Shown in pieces: positions 51,701 through 59,670 of a DNA stretch of 64,000 nucleotides; positions within the stretch are counted from its first letter, which is position 1, and each line of letters starts with the position of its first letter. Location of the stretch: assembly GCA_964569015.1 (NCBI GenBank), contig CAZMSN010000001.1:1-64000 (forward strand). The letters are read 5' to 3'. A program made the position numbers and the translations under genes. The notes under the pieces are model-generated. The model saw only the letters and a program-made list of their open reading frames with translations. It had not been told where the DNA came from and searched no databases. The DNA comes from CAYQEC01 sp964569015. Its GTDB lineage: Bacteria > Actinomycetota > Acidimicrobiia > Spongiisociales > UBA5794.

Positions 51701-52084
51701 TCAGACGGCGACGTCCATACCCGAAAGGGCTTCCGTCCATTTGTTGATGACGCCCTGATTCATCATCAGGGTCGCCATGTCGCCCTCCACCTTGATCTTG
51801 CCCGTCATGAACGCCGTCTGCGTGTTCAGTTCACCCTTCGACAGGCTCGCGGCGGTGTCGTAGCTGCTGGTGATGCTGGCGTCGGCCCGGTCGAGCTGTC
51901 CGAGTGCCATGGTGGCGCTGCCGTCGGCGATCCTGAGGTAGTACGAGATGTCCCCGTTGTCTCGGGCGACCATGAACTGGAGGCCGAGGCCGACTTCGCT
52001 GATGGCCTTGGAGAAATCCTCGTTGCCGGCGAGGCGCTCGGTCGCCTCCCGCATGTAGTCGTCGCTGAGGAACTGCACGGCCAA
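51701..52084 (-). CDS. SCP2 sterol-binding domain protein
   Basis: The 127-residue protein fits the SCP2 fold: YYLRIADGSATMALGQ, DASITSSYDTAASLSKGELN and the C-terminal FMTGKIKVEGDMATLMMNQ. Such domains bind lipids in a hydrophobic tunnel; the ligand is unknown. It is downstream of sdhB on the same strand but 100 bases away. Confidence 0.85.
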   Translation of the reverse strand: MAVQFLSDDYMREATERLAGNEDFSKAISEVGLGLQFMVARDNGDISYYLRIADGSATMALGQLDRADASITSSYDTAASLSKGELNTQTAFMTGKIKVEGDMATLMMNQGVINKWTEALSGMDVAV

Positions 52085-52184
52085 GGTTGGTCCTTCCGCT
52101 GCTGCGTCACCCGGGAGGTGGACTCAGCGCCAGCATAGTGACGCTCCCCGAATCTGAACGATCGATCGAGCTGCCGTCGCGGCT

Positions 52185-52946
52185 CTATCGCTGTCCCGCC
52201 CGGCGGCGGTCCTTGAACATGGCGGCGACGTAGTCACGGTTCATGAACGCGATGTAGTCGATGCTGATGGACTTGGGGCACGCTTTCTCGCACTCGCCGT
52301 GGTTGGTGCAGGATCCGAAGTAGTCCTCCATCGTGTCCACCATCGAAACGACTCGAGAGTATCGCTCGGGCTGGCCCTGGGGGAGAAGGTTGAGGTGGGC
52401 GAGTTTGGCGGCCGTGAAGAGCTGGGCGGCGCTGTTGGGGCACGCCGCCACGCAGGCGGCACACCCGATGCAGGATGCGGCGTCGATCGACGCTTCCGCT
52501 GCCTCGACGGGGACGAGGGTCAAATTGGCCTCCGGTGCGCTCCCGATCGGGGCTGTGATGTATCCGCCCGCCTCGATGATGCAGTCGAGAGCGCCGCGAT
52601 CGACGATCAGGTCGCGCACGATCGGCAGCGCGGCCGCACGCCACGGCTCGATCACGATCGTGTCGCCGTCGTCGAACTTCCTCATGTGAAGCTGGCAAGT
52701 GGCGGTGCCTTGCTGCGGCCCATGGGCGTGGCCGTTGATCATCACGCCGCACATGCCGCAGATGCCCTCACGACAGTCGTGGTCGAAGGCGATCGGCTCT
52801 TCGCCCTGTTCGACGAGGCTCTCGTTCACCTGGTCGAGCATCTCGAGGAACGAGGCATCGCGGCTGATTCCCTTGGCCACATACTCCCGGAAGGCACCGG
52901 GCTGGTTCGGTCCGGCCTGGCGCCAGACGCGCAACGTGAAATCCAT
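52185..52946 (-). CDS. sdhB: Succinate dehydrogenase iron-sulfur subunit
   Basis: SdhB passes electrons from flavin to quinone. The [2Fe-2S] cysteines lie in CREGICGMC and TCQL, the [4Fe-4S] in SCIGCAACVAACP and the [3Fe-4S] in SCTNHGECEKACP. The 253 residues fit the non-classical sdhCAB type. The ATG at 52946 overlaps the sdhA stop (TGATG); a GTG one codon earlier is possible. Confidence 0.95.
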   Translation of the reverse strand: MDFTLRVWRQAGPNQPGAFREYVAKGISRDASFLEMLDQVNESLVEQGEEPIAFDHDCREGICGMCGVMINGHAHGPQQGTATCQLHMRKFDDGDTIVIEPWRAAALPIVRDLIVDRGALDCIIEAGGYITAPIGSAPEANLTLVPVEAAEASIDAASCIGCAACVAACPNSAAQLFTAAKLAHLNLLPQGQPERYSRVVSMVDTMEDYFGSCTNHGECEKACPKSISIDYIAFMNRDYVAAMFKDRRRAGQR

Positions 52947-54868
52947 CACTTGTAGCTCCTCTGCTCCAGCTCGACAGAGTCGAACCGCAGGGGCTCCTTG
53001 TGACGGATCGGCTCTGCATCAGGGCCCCGCCACTCCCACGCCGACACGTGGAGCTGGCTGACGTCATCGCGCTGGGCCTCGCCGTCCTCGGTCTGATGCT
53101 CGATCCGGAAATGCCCGCCGCACGATTCCTCCCGATCGAGGGCGTCGCGGCACACCAGCGCCGCCAGCTCGAGAAAATCGGCGACCCGTCCTGCCTTTTC
53201 CAGCGATTGATTGAGGGTGTCGGCATCGCCGAGGACGCGCACGTTGTTCCAGAACTCCTCGCGGAGGATCGGAATCCGGCCGAGCGCGTCCTCGAGGCCG
53301 CTGCGGCTGCGTGCCATGCCGCAGTACTTGATCATGACCTTGCCGATTTCCCGGTGGAACCAGTCGACGGTGCGTTCACCATTCACCGCCAGTATCCGGC
53401 TCACCTGCTCTTCGACGGCACGCTCGGCCTCCAAGAATTCCGGGTGGTCGGTGGGGACGGGAGCAGAGTCGAGCCAATCGGCGAGGTAGTCACCGATGGT
53501 GGAGGGCAACACGAAGTAGCCGTCTGCCAGTCCCTGCATCAACGCGCTCGCTCCGAGGCGATTGGCCCCGTGGTCGGAGAAGTTGGCTTCGCCGATGGCG
53601 AAGAGGCCGGTGATGGTCGTCATCAGGTTGTAGTCGACCCACAGGCCACCCATCGTGTAGTGGGGGGCCGGGTAGATGCGCATCGGGACCCAGTAGGGGT
53701 CCTCGTCGGTGATGCGCTCGTACATCTCGAACAGGTTGCCGTAGCGGTGTTCGATGGTGGACCGCCCGAGGCGGTCGATGGCGTCGGCGAAATCCAGGTA
53801 GACGCCGTTGCGGAGTGGCCCGACGCCACGGCGCTGGTCGATGATGCGCATGGCGGCCCGGGAGGCGACGTCCCGCGGCACCAAGTTGCCGAAAGCCGGG
53901 TACTGGCGTTCCAGGTAGTAGTCCCGCTCCGACTCGGGGATCTCATCGGGGGGTCGGGTGTCGGCGGCGTCGAGTGGCACCCAGATGCGCCCGTCGTTGC
54001 GGAGAGACTCGGACATCAGCGTCAGTTTCGCTTGGTACTCGTCACTGGCGGGGATGGCCGTCGGGTGGATCTGGGTGTAGCAGGGATTGGCGAAGAGGGC
54101 TCCCCTGCGATGGGCTCGCCAAATGCCGGTGGCGTTGCACGCCATGGCATTGGTGGAGAGGAAGAACACGTTGCTGTAGCCACCCGTTGCCAGCACTACG
54201 GCATGTGCCGAATGGGAGGTGACCTCACCGGTGACCAGATCACGGACCACGATCCCGACAGCGCGTCCCTCGTGGACCACGACGTCGAGCATCTCGGTGC
54301 GCTTGTGCAGCTCAACTGTGCCGAGGTGGACCTGACGGGCGAGGGCTTGGTAGGCGCCGAGCAGGAGCTGCTGGCCCGTCTGGCCGCGGGCGTAGAACGT
54401 GCGCGACACCTGGGCGCCGCCGAAGGAGCGGTTGTCGAGGGTGCCGCCGTACTCGCGGGCAAAGGGCACACCCTGGGCCACACATTGGTCGATGATCTCG
54501 TTGGAGACCTGCGCCAGCCGGTAGACGTTCGCCTCGCGGGAGCGAAAGTCGCCGCCCTTCACCGTGTCGTGGAACAGCCGGAGGATGCTGTCGCCGTCGT
54601 TCGGGTAGTTCTTGGCGGCGTTGATGCCGCCTTGGGCTGCGATGCTGTGGGCCCGCCGGGGCGAGTCGTGGTAGGTGAATGCCTTGACGTGGTAGCCCAG
54701 CTCACCGAGCGTGGCGGCGGCCGAGGCACCGGCGAGCCCGGTGCCGACGACGATGATCTCGAACCTGCGCTTGTTGGCCGGGCTGATGGGCCGGATGTCG
54801 GAGCGGTGCGCGTCCCACTTGCCCTCGATCGGGCCTGCCGGGATCTTGGCGTCGAGTGTGATGCTCAC
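52946..54868 (-). CDS. sdhA: Succinate dehydrogenase flavoprotein subunit
   Basis: SdhA oxidises succinate on covalently bound FAD. VVGTGLAGASAAATLGELGY is the dinucleotide motif; the FAD-linked His is in SPRRAHSIAAQGGINAAKN; HPTAIPASDEYQ and the active-site Arg region follow. At 640 residues it belongs to the sdhCAB (type B) group, together with a single multi-helix cytochrome subunit upstream. Confidence 0.96.
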   Translation of the reverse strand: MSITLDAKIPAGPIEGKWDAHRSDIRPISPANKRRFEIIVVGTGLAGASAAATLGELGYHVKAFTYHDSPRRAHSIAAQGGINAAKNYPNDGDSILRLFHDTVKGGDFRSREANVYRLAQVSNEIIDQCVAQGVPFAREYGGTLDNRSFGGAQVSRTFYARGQTGQQLLLGAYQALARQVHLGTVELHKRTEMLDVVVHEGRAVGIVVRDLVTGEVTSHSAHAVVLATGGYSNVFFLSTNAMACNATGIWRAHRRGALFANPCYTQIHPTAIPASDEYQAKLTLMSESLRNDGRIWVPLDAADTRPPDEIPESERDYYLERQYPAFGNLVPRDVASRAAMRIIDQRRGVGPLRNGVYLDFADAIDRLGRSTIEHRYGNLFEMYERITDEDPYWVPMRIYPAPHYTMGGLWVDYNLMTTITGLFAIGEANFSDHGANRLGASALMQGLADGYFVLPSTIGDYLADWLDSAPVPTDHPEFLEAERAVEEQVSRILAVNGERTVDWFHREIGKVMIKYCGMARSRSGLEDALGRIPILREEFWNNVRVLGDADTLNQSLEKAGRVADFLELAALVCRDALDREESCGGHFRIEHQTEDGEAQRDDVSQLHVSAWEWRGPDAEPIRHKEPLRFDSVELEQRSYK

Positions 54869-54890
54869 CTTCTGGTCATCCTCTCCGGGC

Positions 54891-55619
54891 CTAGGCGATG
54901 ATGCCGAGCTGGACCGCGATCGGGAAGCTGAGATTCCCGACCAGAATCACCCCAGCGACCCCGACTGCAAGGTAGCGCCGCCATTTGTTGAATCGCAGGT
55001 TGTTGATTCCGATGCTCTGAAACAGGCTCCACGCCCCGTGGTAGATGTGCGGGACGAGGGCGAGGTTGGCGACGATGTACAGCGCTGCCACCGGGATCCG
55101 TTCGAAGCTGGCGATCATGTTGGAGTACGGGTCGCCGCGCGAGAAGTCGGGATTGGTGGTGCCCCAGGTCAGATCGGCGAGGTGGAACACCAGGAACAGC
55201 AGCACGATGGTCCCGCTCCACCGCATCGTGCGTGAGGCGTAGTCGGCAGCCAGGTAGTCGCGCTTCGACCGGTAGCGCTCGGCGCCCCGTGCCTTGGCGT
55301 TGCGGTAGGTGAGGTAGTAGGCGGAGTAGATGTGGACGGCGAAGGCGGTGGCGAGCACGATTCGCAGGATCCACAGCACGTGGGTGCGCGGGGCGAGGTG
55401 GCCGCCGAGGTCTCGCAGTGCCTCCCCGTACTCGTTGATGCTCTCTGGTCCGAGGTAGACCTTCATGTTGCCGAGCATGTGGACGAGGACGTAGCCGAGC
55501 AGCACGATGCCGCTGACCGCCATGGCCCATTTCTTGCCGATGTAGGACTGGAAGAACGTGAGTGGCCAGGGGAGCGTACGCCGGCTCCGGGTGTCGCCCT
55601 TCTGTTTGGTCACGGTCAC
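54891..55619 (-). CDS. sdhC: Succinate dehydrogenase cytochrome b subunit (five-helix type)
   Basis: The 242-residue membrane anchor has five hydrophobic segments and His residues suited to two hemes (VLVHMLGNMKVY; AVHIYSAYYL; LVFHLADLTWG; VPHIYHGAWS). One large subunit instead of SdhC plus SdhD defines the type B complex. It starts at GTG 55619, with GAAGGGAA upstream on its strand. Gene order is sdhC-sdhA-sdhB. Confidence 0.92.
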   Translation of the reverse strand: MTVTKQKGDTRSRRTLPWPLTFFQSYIGKKWAMAVSGIVLLGYVLVHMLGNMKVYLGPESINEYGEALRDLGGHLAPRTHVLWILRIVLATAFAVHIYSAYYLTYRNAKARGAERYRSKRDYLAADYASRTMRWSGTIVLLFLVFHLADLTWGTTNPDFSRGDPYSNMIASFERIPVAALYIVANLALVPHIYHGAWSLFQSIGINNLRFNKWRRYLAVGVAGVILVGNLSFPIAVQLGIIA

Positions 55620-55652
55620 CGCGTTCCCTTCTTCTCAGCGGCGCGGCGGGCC

Positions 55653-55658
55653 ATTATG
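55653..55658 (-). promoter_or_regulatory. -10 box (CATAAT) of sdhCAB
   Basis: On the minus strand CATAAT matches TATAAT at 5 of 6 positions, 33 bases before the sdhC GTG, leaving room for the GAAGGGAA ribosome-binding site. No good -35 is seen. Confidence 0.4.
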
Positions 55659-55848
55659 CCGGAAGCCTACGCCGGGGGAGTGTCGCGAGACGAGGGCACT
55701 GGGGGAAGCCGGGCAGTGCGCTGCCGGGGCGGTGCGCCCGTCTCGGCGGCGTTCGCGAGCCGGACGCAACCCGTCGCGGGTGGTGCCTCATCCTCGCCGA
55801 ACCGATCGCGTGCCGTCGAGAACACAAGTAGCGCAGGGGCTTTCTGGG

Positions 55849-55892
55849 TTGACAGCCGCGCGCAGCCTTGGTTGAATTACAAGAGCGTAATT
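55849..55892 (+). promoter_or_regulatory. whiB promoter with overlapping operator-like inverted repeat
   Basis: TTGACA (55849-55854, perfect) and TTGAAT (55872-55877, 4 of 6) are 17 bases apart. AATTAC, six bases, GTAATT (55875-55892) is a perfect inverted repeat over the -10 end and start point; AATTACAA recurs directly at 55889-55896. The position suggests repression by an unknown dimeric regulator. GGAG at 55903-55906 serves whiB. Confidence 0.6.
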
Positions 55893-55913
55893 ACAACCGT
55901 GTAGGAGATCGGC

Positions 55914-56195
55914 GTGTTCTCTCAGCTTCTCGAGGCATTGGGCAGCGAGGAACTGGCCTGGCAGGATCTCGCAAACTGCCGTGGCGCCAACCCGGATCTG
56001 TTCTTTCCGGAGCGAGGTGCCTCCACTCGAACCGCTAAATCCATCTGCCGGGAGTGCTCGGTCCGCGATGCCTGCCTCGAATTCGCTATCACGAGTAGCG
56101 AGAAATTCGGGATCTGGGGAGGCATGTCGGAACGAGAGCGCCGGCGGATTCGTCGCCAGCGTGCCCTCGCCGGCGAGCAGCGCAAGGCTTCCTGA
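55914..56195 (+). CDS. whiB: WhiB family iron-sulfur transcriptional regulator
   Basis: WhiB proteins are actinobacterial [4Fe-4S] regulators that act with sigma factors. The 93 residues have the cluster cysteines C22, C45, C48 and C54, then GIWGG (66-70) and a basic tail RERRRIRRQR. FFPERGASTRTAKSIC resembles WhiB2/WhmD-type members, which act in cell division, but sub-family is uncertain. The GTG at 55914 is seven bases after GGAG. Its presence is the best taxonomic marker in the window. Confidence 0.95.
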   Translation: MFSQLLEALGSEELAWQDLANCRGANPDLFFPERGASTRTAKSICRECSVRDACLEFAITSSEKFGIWGGMSERERRRIRRQRALAGEQRKAS

Positions 56196-56285
56196 CCGAA
56201 GCCGTGCCTGGGTTCGGCAGCATCTCGTCAGCTTCGTTGTGCATCCCGTACAATCGTGAGAGATGGCACGAGAGGAGCCGATCGC

Positions 56286-57209
56286 ATGATTCCGGGCCTA
56301 GCCATCCTTCTCGCGATTGCCCTGATCGCTCTGGTCGTGTTCGCGGCGCGTCACAGCGCCGAACAACAGCCGCCGGATGCCGAGGCCGGCCTGCCGGCGG
56401 CGCCGTTGGGGCTGTACGTTCCCGCCGCTGAGTTCCATGTCGAATCGGGAGAAGCCCGCGTCTACTTCGATGTTCCCCTGCCGGCCGGAGCCCCGGATCC
56501 GGTGCTACGTGACCTCCTGATCTACCAAGCGGTGGAGGTGGTGCGCCGCAAGCGCTTTGCTCACTTCCCGCTGGAGGGCATCGACACCGTCCGGGCCTAC
56601 GGCACCCGGGCTGGCGGGCCGGCCGAGGCCGGATCGGTGATCCTGGACGAGCCGGACATCCTGCCCGCGGTCCCGGCCCCCGATCTGGTGCCACACGCCG
56701 CCACAGCCGGATACGATCCCCTAGCTCAGATTGCGGAGGAGGATCTGGTACGCGCTCCCGGCCTCGCAGGCGATCTCGAGGGAGACACCTTGGCACCGAT
56801 CTGCGAGGAGGTCCGGCTCACCAAGGCTCTGGACGCCGGCCTGCGGGCCCAGGGCATCGATCCACGCCTCATGTCCGCCACCGACCTCACGTTGGGCCTG
56901 CTCCGGATCGCCGGGTACTCCATCGTCCCGGGAGAGGGCTCCGGCACCTTTCTGGCAACCCGCGGGGGGAAGCGCACCTACCTGCTCGTCGTCGATCATC
57001 ACCCCGAGGAGCACCCCGAGCTGTCGGAGCGGGCCATCAAGGAGTTCGCCGCCGCTTTCGCGACGATGCAGGGCGTGGATCATGGCTTGCTCATCACCGA
57101 CAAGCACGGGCCGTATCTCATCTACGACCAGGAGCGGCGCGAGCCGCGCTGCCGCTACATCACACGAGAGCGCCTGCAGGCCTTCGTCGACTCGGTGGCC
57201 GTGAGCTGA
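56286..57209 (+). CDS. Single-helix membrane protein of unknown function
   Basis: The 307 residues start with one membrane helix (GLAILLAIALIALVVFAAR), then a Pro/Glu-rich middle and a compact C-terminal domain (about 185-305) with KRTYLLVVDHHPEEHPEL, VDHGLLITDKHG and YITRERLQAFVDSV. The last part has a faint look of Mrr/PD-(D/E)xK-type folds (a strand, a helix and a late ITRERL helix) but the catalytic residues are not evident. GAGGAG precedes the ATG at 56286. Confidence 0.7.
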   Translation: MIPGLAILLAIALIALVVFAARHSAEQQPPDAEAGLPAAPLGLYVPAAEFHVESGEARVYFDVPLPAGAPDPVLRDLLIYQAVEVVRRKRFAHFPLEGIDTVRAYGTRAGGPAEAGSVILDEPDILPAVPAPDLVPHAATAGYDPLAQIAEEDLVRAPGLAGDLEGDTLAPICEEVRLTKALDAGLRAQGIDPRLMSATDLTLGLLRIAGYSIVPGEGSGTFLATRGGKRTYLLVVDHHPEEHPELSERAIKEFAAAFATMQGVDHGLLITDKHGPYLIYDQERREPRCRYITRERLQAFVDSVAVS

Positions 57210-57277
57210 CAGCCTGCGGTCCGGCGAGGATCGGACCTCCGGCCCGTTACACTCCCATGCGATCAAAGGAGTTCCGC

Positions 57278-57454
57278 GTGTTCAGACAGATCGGTGGATG
57301 GGAGATCGTCATCATCCTGGTCATCGTCCTACTGCTCTTCGGTGCCCGGAAGCTCCCCGGTCTCGCCCGGTCGCTCGGGGCGTCCGCCAAGGAGTTCCGC
57401 AAGGGACTCGAAGAAGGCATCGACGACGAGGACGATTCCCCCACCGAGACCTGA
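57278..57454 (+). CDS. tatA: Twin-arginine translocase subunit TatA/E
   Basis: TatA forms the pore of the Tat export system for folded proteins. After VFRQIGGWE comes one helix (IVIILVIVLLLFG), the hinge FGARKLPGLARSLG, an amphipathic helix and an acidic tail. The GTG at 57278 lies six bases after AAGGAG (57266-57271), which decides it over the ATG at 57257. The length is 58 residues. The sigma factor gene follows. Confidence 0.93.
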   Translation: MFRQIGGWEIVIILVIVLLLFGARKLPGLARSLGASAKEFRKGLEEGIDDEDDSPTET

Positions 57455-57511
57455 GCCGAGCGGGAACCGTCCGCCGCCCTGATACGTTGACCGTGAGGAG
57501 TCGGGGGAGGC

Positions 57512-58021
57512 ATGGCCGAAGAACTCGTCCCAACGTGGGAAGACGTAGCACGACGATATGGGCGGAAGATATACAACTTCGCGTACCGCCTCACCGGAAA
57601 CCCGGACGACGCCGCCGATCTGGTCCAGGACGTGCTCTTGCGCGTCCGCAAGGGCCTCGCCGCTTACACGCCGGGGTCCTTTGACGGCTGGCTGTGGCGG
57701 ATCACCCGCAACGCCTTTCTCGACGGCGTCCGGCGCCGCCAGCGCCGTCCCACGTCGCCGCTTCCCGACGACGACCGCCTCCTGGCCTCTTCGAGCCCCT
57801 CCCCGGACGAGGTACTCGCCTCGGTGCGTCTCTCGGAGGACATCCAGTCGGCATTGCTCAAGGTGCCGCTCGATTTCCGAGAGTGCGTCGTGCTCTGCGA
57901 CGTGGTGGGCCTCACCTATGAGGAGATCGCCGAGGCGGTCGAAGCGCCGGTGGGGACGGTCCGGAGCCGCATTCACCGGGGGCGCCGCATGCTGCGGGAG
58001 CTGCTGACATGGCCCGTATGA
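57512..58021 (+). CDS. ECF-type RNA polymerase sigma factor (SigE-like)
   Basis: The 169-residue sigma factor has region 2 (NPDDAADLVQDVLLRVRKGL, SFDGWLWRITRNAFLDGVRR) and region 4 (LDFRECVVLCDVVGLTYEEI, APVGTVRSRIHRGRRML). It overlaps an anti-sigma gene and an RseB-like gene, and HtrA is nearby, so it probably governs an envelope-stress response like mycobacterial SigE. Confidence 0.92.
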   Translation: MAEELVPTWEDVARRYGRKIYNFAYRLTGNPDDAADLVQDVLLRVRKGLAAYTPGSFDGWLWRITRNAFLDGVRRRQRRPTSPLPDDDRLLASSSPSPDEVLASVRLSEDIQSALLKVPLDFRECVVLCDVVGLTYEEIAEAVEAPVGTVRSRIHRGRRMLRELLTWPV

Positions 58022-58629
58022 AGCACCACGATCGCTGTGAAGACCAAGAGCTGCTCTCCGCCTACCTGGACGGGGAGCTGCGGCCCGGTGAACTCGACGC
58101 GGTCGTCGCTCACCTCACCGATTGCCTCGACTGCGTAGCCGAGTTCCATCGAGTCAAGGAGATCCGAGCCGCGTTGCGCACCCTCCCGGAACTCGAGCTG
58201 CCGGAGCGCCTGCTCCCTTCTGAGCATCTCGGGCCCGAGCTGTCCGCCTACCTGGATGGGGAGTTGGCGACCATCGAGCAGGAGTACGTGCTCGATCACC
58301 TTGGGGAATGCGCCGACTGCCGCGCCGAATTCCATGAGCTGGATGCCGCCCGCACCGCGGTCCGGTCGCTGCCCGGCCTGGAGCCTCCAGAGTTCCTGAT
58401 GACGCATCGTGCCACGTCGCCGGAGCACCACCATGTGCGGTGGCGGATCTTCACCGCGGCGGCGGGAGTGGCGGCGGCCGCCGCGATCGCGGTGGGCGTC
58501 CTCAGCACCCCCCCTCCCGCCTCCGAGGTCGACGTGAGCATGTTCTTCGACCAGCACAACGCCCGCGCCTCGGTCGAGCACGGCTTCGGGGCCATCCCGG
58601 CGTTCATGCCGCAGGAGGGTGCGCCGTGA
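58018..58629 (+). CDS. Anti-sigma factor with two zinc-finger (ZAS-like) domains and one membrane helix
   Basis: The 203-residue protein has two similar cytoplasmic modules, LLSAYLDGELRPGELDAVVAHLTDCLDC (split 14 + 14 residues) and LSAYLDGELATIEQEYVLDHLGECADC; each has the HxxxCxxC zinc motif. A membrane helix (FTAAAGVAAAAAIAVGVL) follows near residue 145, then a short outer tail. The usual anti-sigma has one such module; the duplication is unusual. The ATG at 58018 overlaps the sigma stop; an ATG at 58009 is possible. Confidence 0.88.
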   Translation: MKHHDRCEDQELLSAYLDGELRPGELDAVVAHLTDCLDCVAEFHRVKEIRAALRTLPELELPERLLPSEHLGPELSAYLDGELATIEQEYVLDHLGECADCRAEFHELDAARTAVRSLPGLEPPEFLMTHRATSPEHHHVRWRIFTAAAGVAAAAAIAVGVLSTPPPASEVDVSMFFDQHNARASVEHGFGAIPAFMPQEGAP

Positions 58630-59561
58630 GCCGTGCCCTCATGCGTTCCGTGCCGCTGGCGATCGTGACCGGCGTTCTCGTCATGGGAGCGGTGGCGCCG
58701 GCTGCGGCCTCCGATCTCGACGAGTACCTGGAGATGGCCGAGGAATCGAGCTTCGCCGGGCGCCAGGCCACGTGGAGCACCCTCGACGGCGAGTCGGCCA
58801 TCGGCATCGTCACGGTGGAGCATGCCGGTGCGATGATGATGGTCGAGGGTGCCGGCGGCGAGGCGATGATCGGCGGTGGCCGGGTCTTCGGTGACAGCGG
58901 CGCGGTCGTCATCCACGGGTGGTCCGCCGCGGATCTGAGCAGCCGCTACAGCGTCGCGACTCCGGAGTCGGTGGAGCGGCTGGGCCGGGATGCCACCTTG
59001 CTCACCGTTCTGGAGGGCGACGAGGTGCGGGCTCGTTTCTGGCTCGACGACGCTACCTCGGCGCCGCTCGGGTCGGAGGTCTACGACGGCAACGGCGTCC
59101 TGTTCCGCATGAGTTCAATGCTCGACTTCGACTCCAATCCCACGCGGGTGTACTCGGTGTTGCGGGACGGCGGCGGCGATTTCGACGTGGCTCTGCCATC
59201 GGACCGCTCGTCACTCCCGTCGGTGGCGGATGGGTATGAGTGCCTCGACGTCTACACCGGGCCGGGCGATGCAATCCAGGCGTTCTTCACCGACGGCCTC
59301 TTCTCGTTCTCAGTGTTCGAGATCGAAGGGCACGTCGACACGGACCCCTTCTCCGCCGGTACCACAGTCGACATCAACGGGTCCGAGTACCTGAGGCTGC
59401 TGGCACCGAGCGAGATATGGGTGGTGTGGCGGTCGGGCTCGATGTCCTACGTGCTGGTCGGGGACCTTCCTCCCGACCACCTCGCCGCCGTGCTGGACGT
59501 GCTCCCCCGCCCCGATCGAGCCGGCCTGTTGCAGCGCCTCTGGAACGGCCTGTTCGGCTGA
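58626..59561 (+). CDS. RseB/MucB-like sigma-E regulatory periplasmic protein
   Basis: The 311 residues begin with a signal peptide (LAIVTGVLVMGAVAPAAASD), then a two-domain lipoprotein-fold pattern (ATWSTLDGESAIGIVTVEHAG; ARFWLDDATSAPLGSEVYDGNG), typical of RseB/MucB. RseB binds the anti-sigma factor's outer part and senses mislocalised envelope components. The GTG overlaps the anti-sigma stop, so sigma, anti-sigma and RseB are translationally coupled. Confidence 0.82.
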   Translation: MSRALMRSVPLAIVTGVLVMGAVAPAAASDLDEYLEMAEESSFAGRQATWSTLDGESAIGIVTVEHAGAMMMVEGAGGEAMIGGGRVFGDSGAVVIHGWSAADLSSRYSVATPESVERLGRDATLLTVLEGDEVRARFWLDDATSAPLGSEVYDGNGVLFRMSSMLDFDSNPTRVYSVLRDGGGDFDVALPSDRSSLPSVADGYECLDVYTGPGDAIQAFFTDGLFSFSVFEIEGHVDTDPFSAGTTVDINGSEYLRLLAPSEIWVVWRSGSMSYVLVGDLPPDHLAAVLDVLPRPDRAGLLQRLWNGLFG

Positions 59562-59670
59562 TACCGCGGGGCCCGGGTCTCCGGGCACTCCGACGGCGCC
59601 GGGCATGGGCAGTCCTCTCGATCTGGCCGTATCCTCGGCGAGCGGCGATTTGGGCGCTCGGGAGCAATGA

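Larger units (their letters stand above)
55620..55913. other. Divergent intergenic region sdhC / whiB
   Basis: This 294-base gap holds the promoters of both operons and no gene I can support. A CATAAT box for sdhC is near one end, and a TTGACA promoter with an inverted repeat for whiB is near the other. The 190 bases between them show no feature; open frames there have no ribosome-binding site or family. Confidence 0.6.

Noticed and set aside
55558..55904. Plus-strand open frames antisense to sdhC and in the sdhC-whiB gap
   Set aside because: No ribosome-binding site or recognisable family; they are high-GC shadow frames overlapping real promoters.
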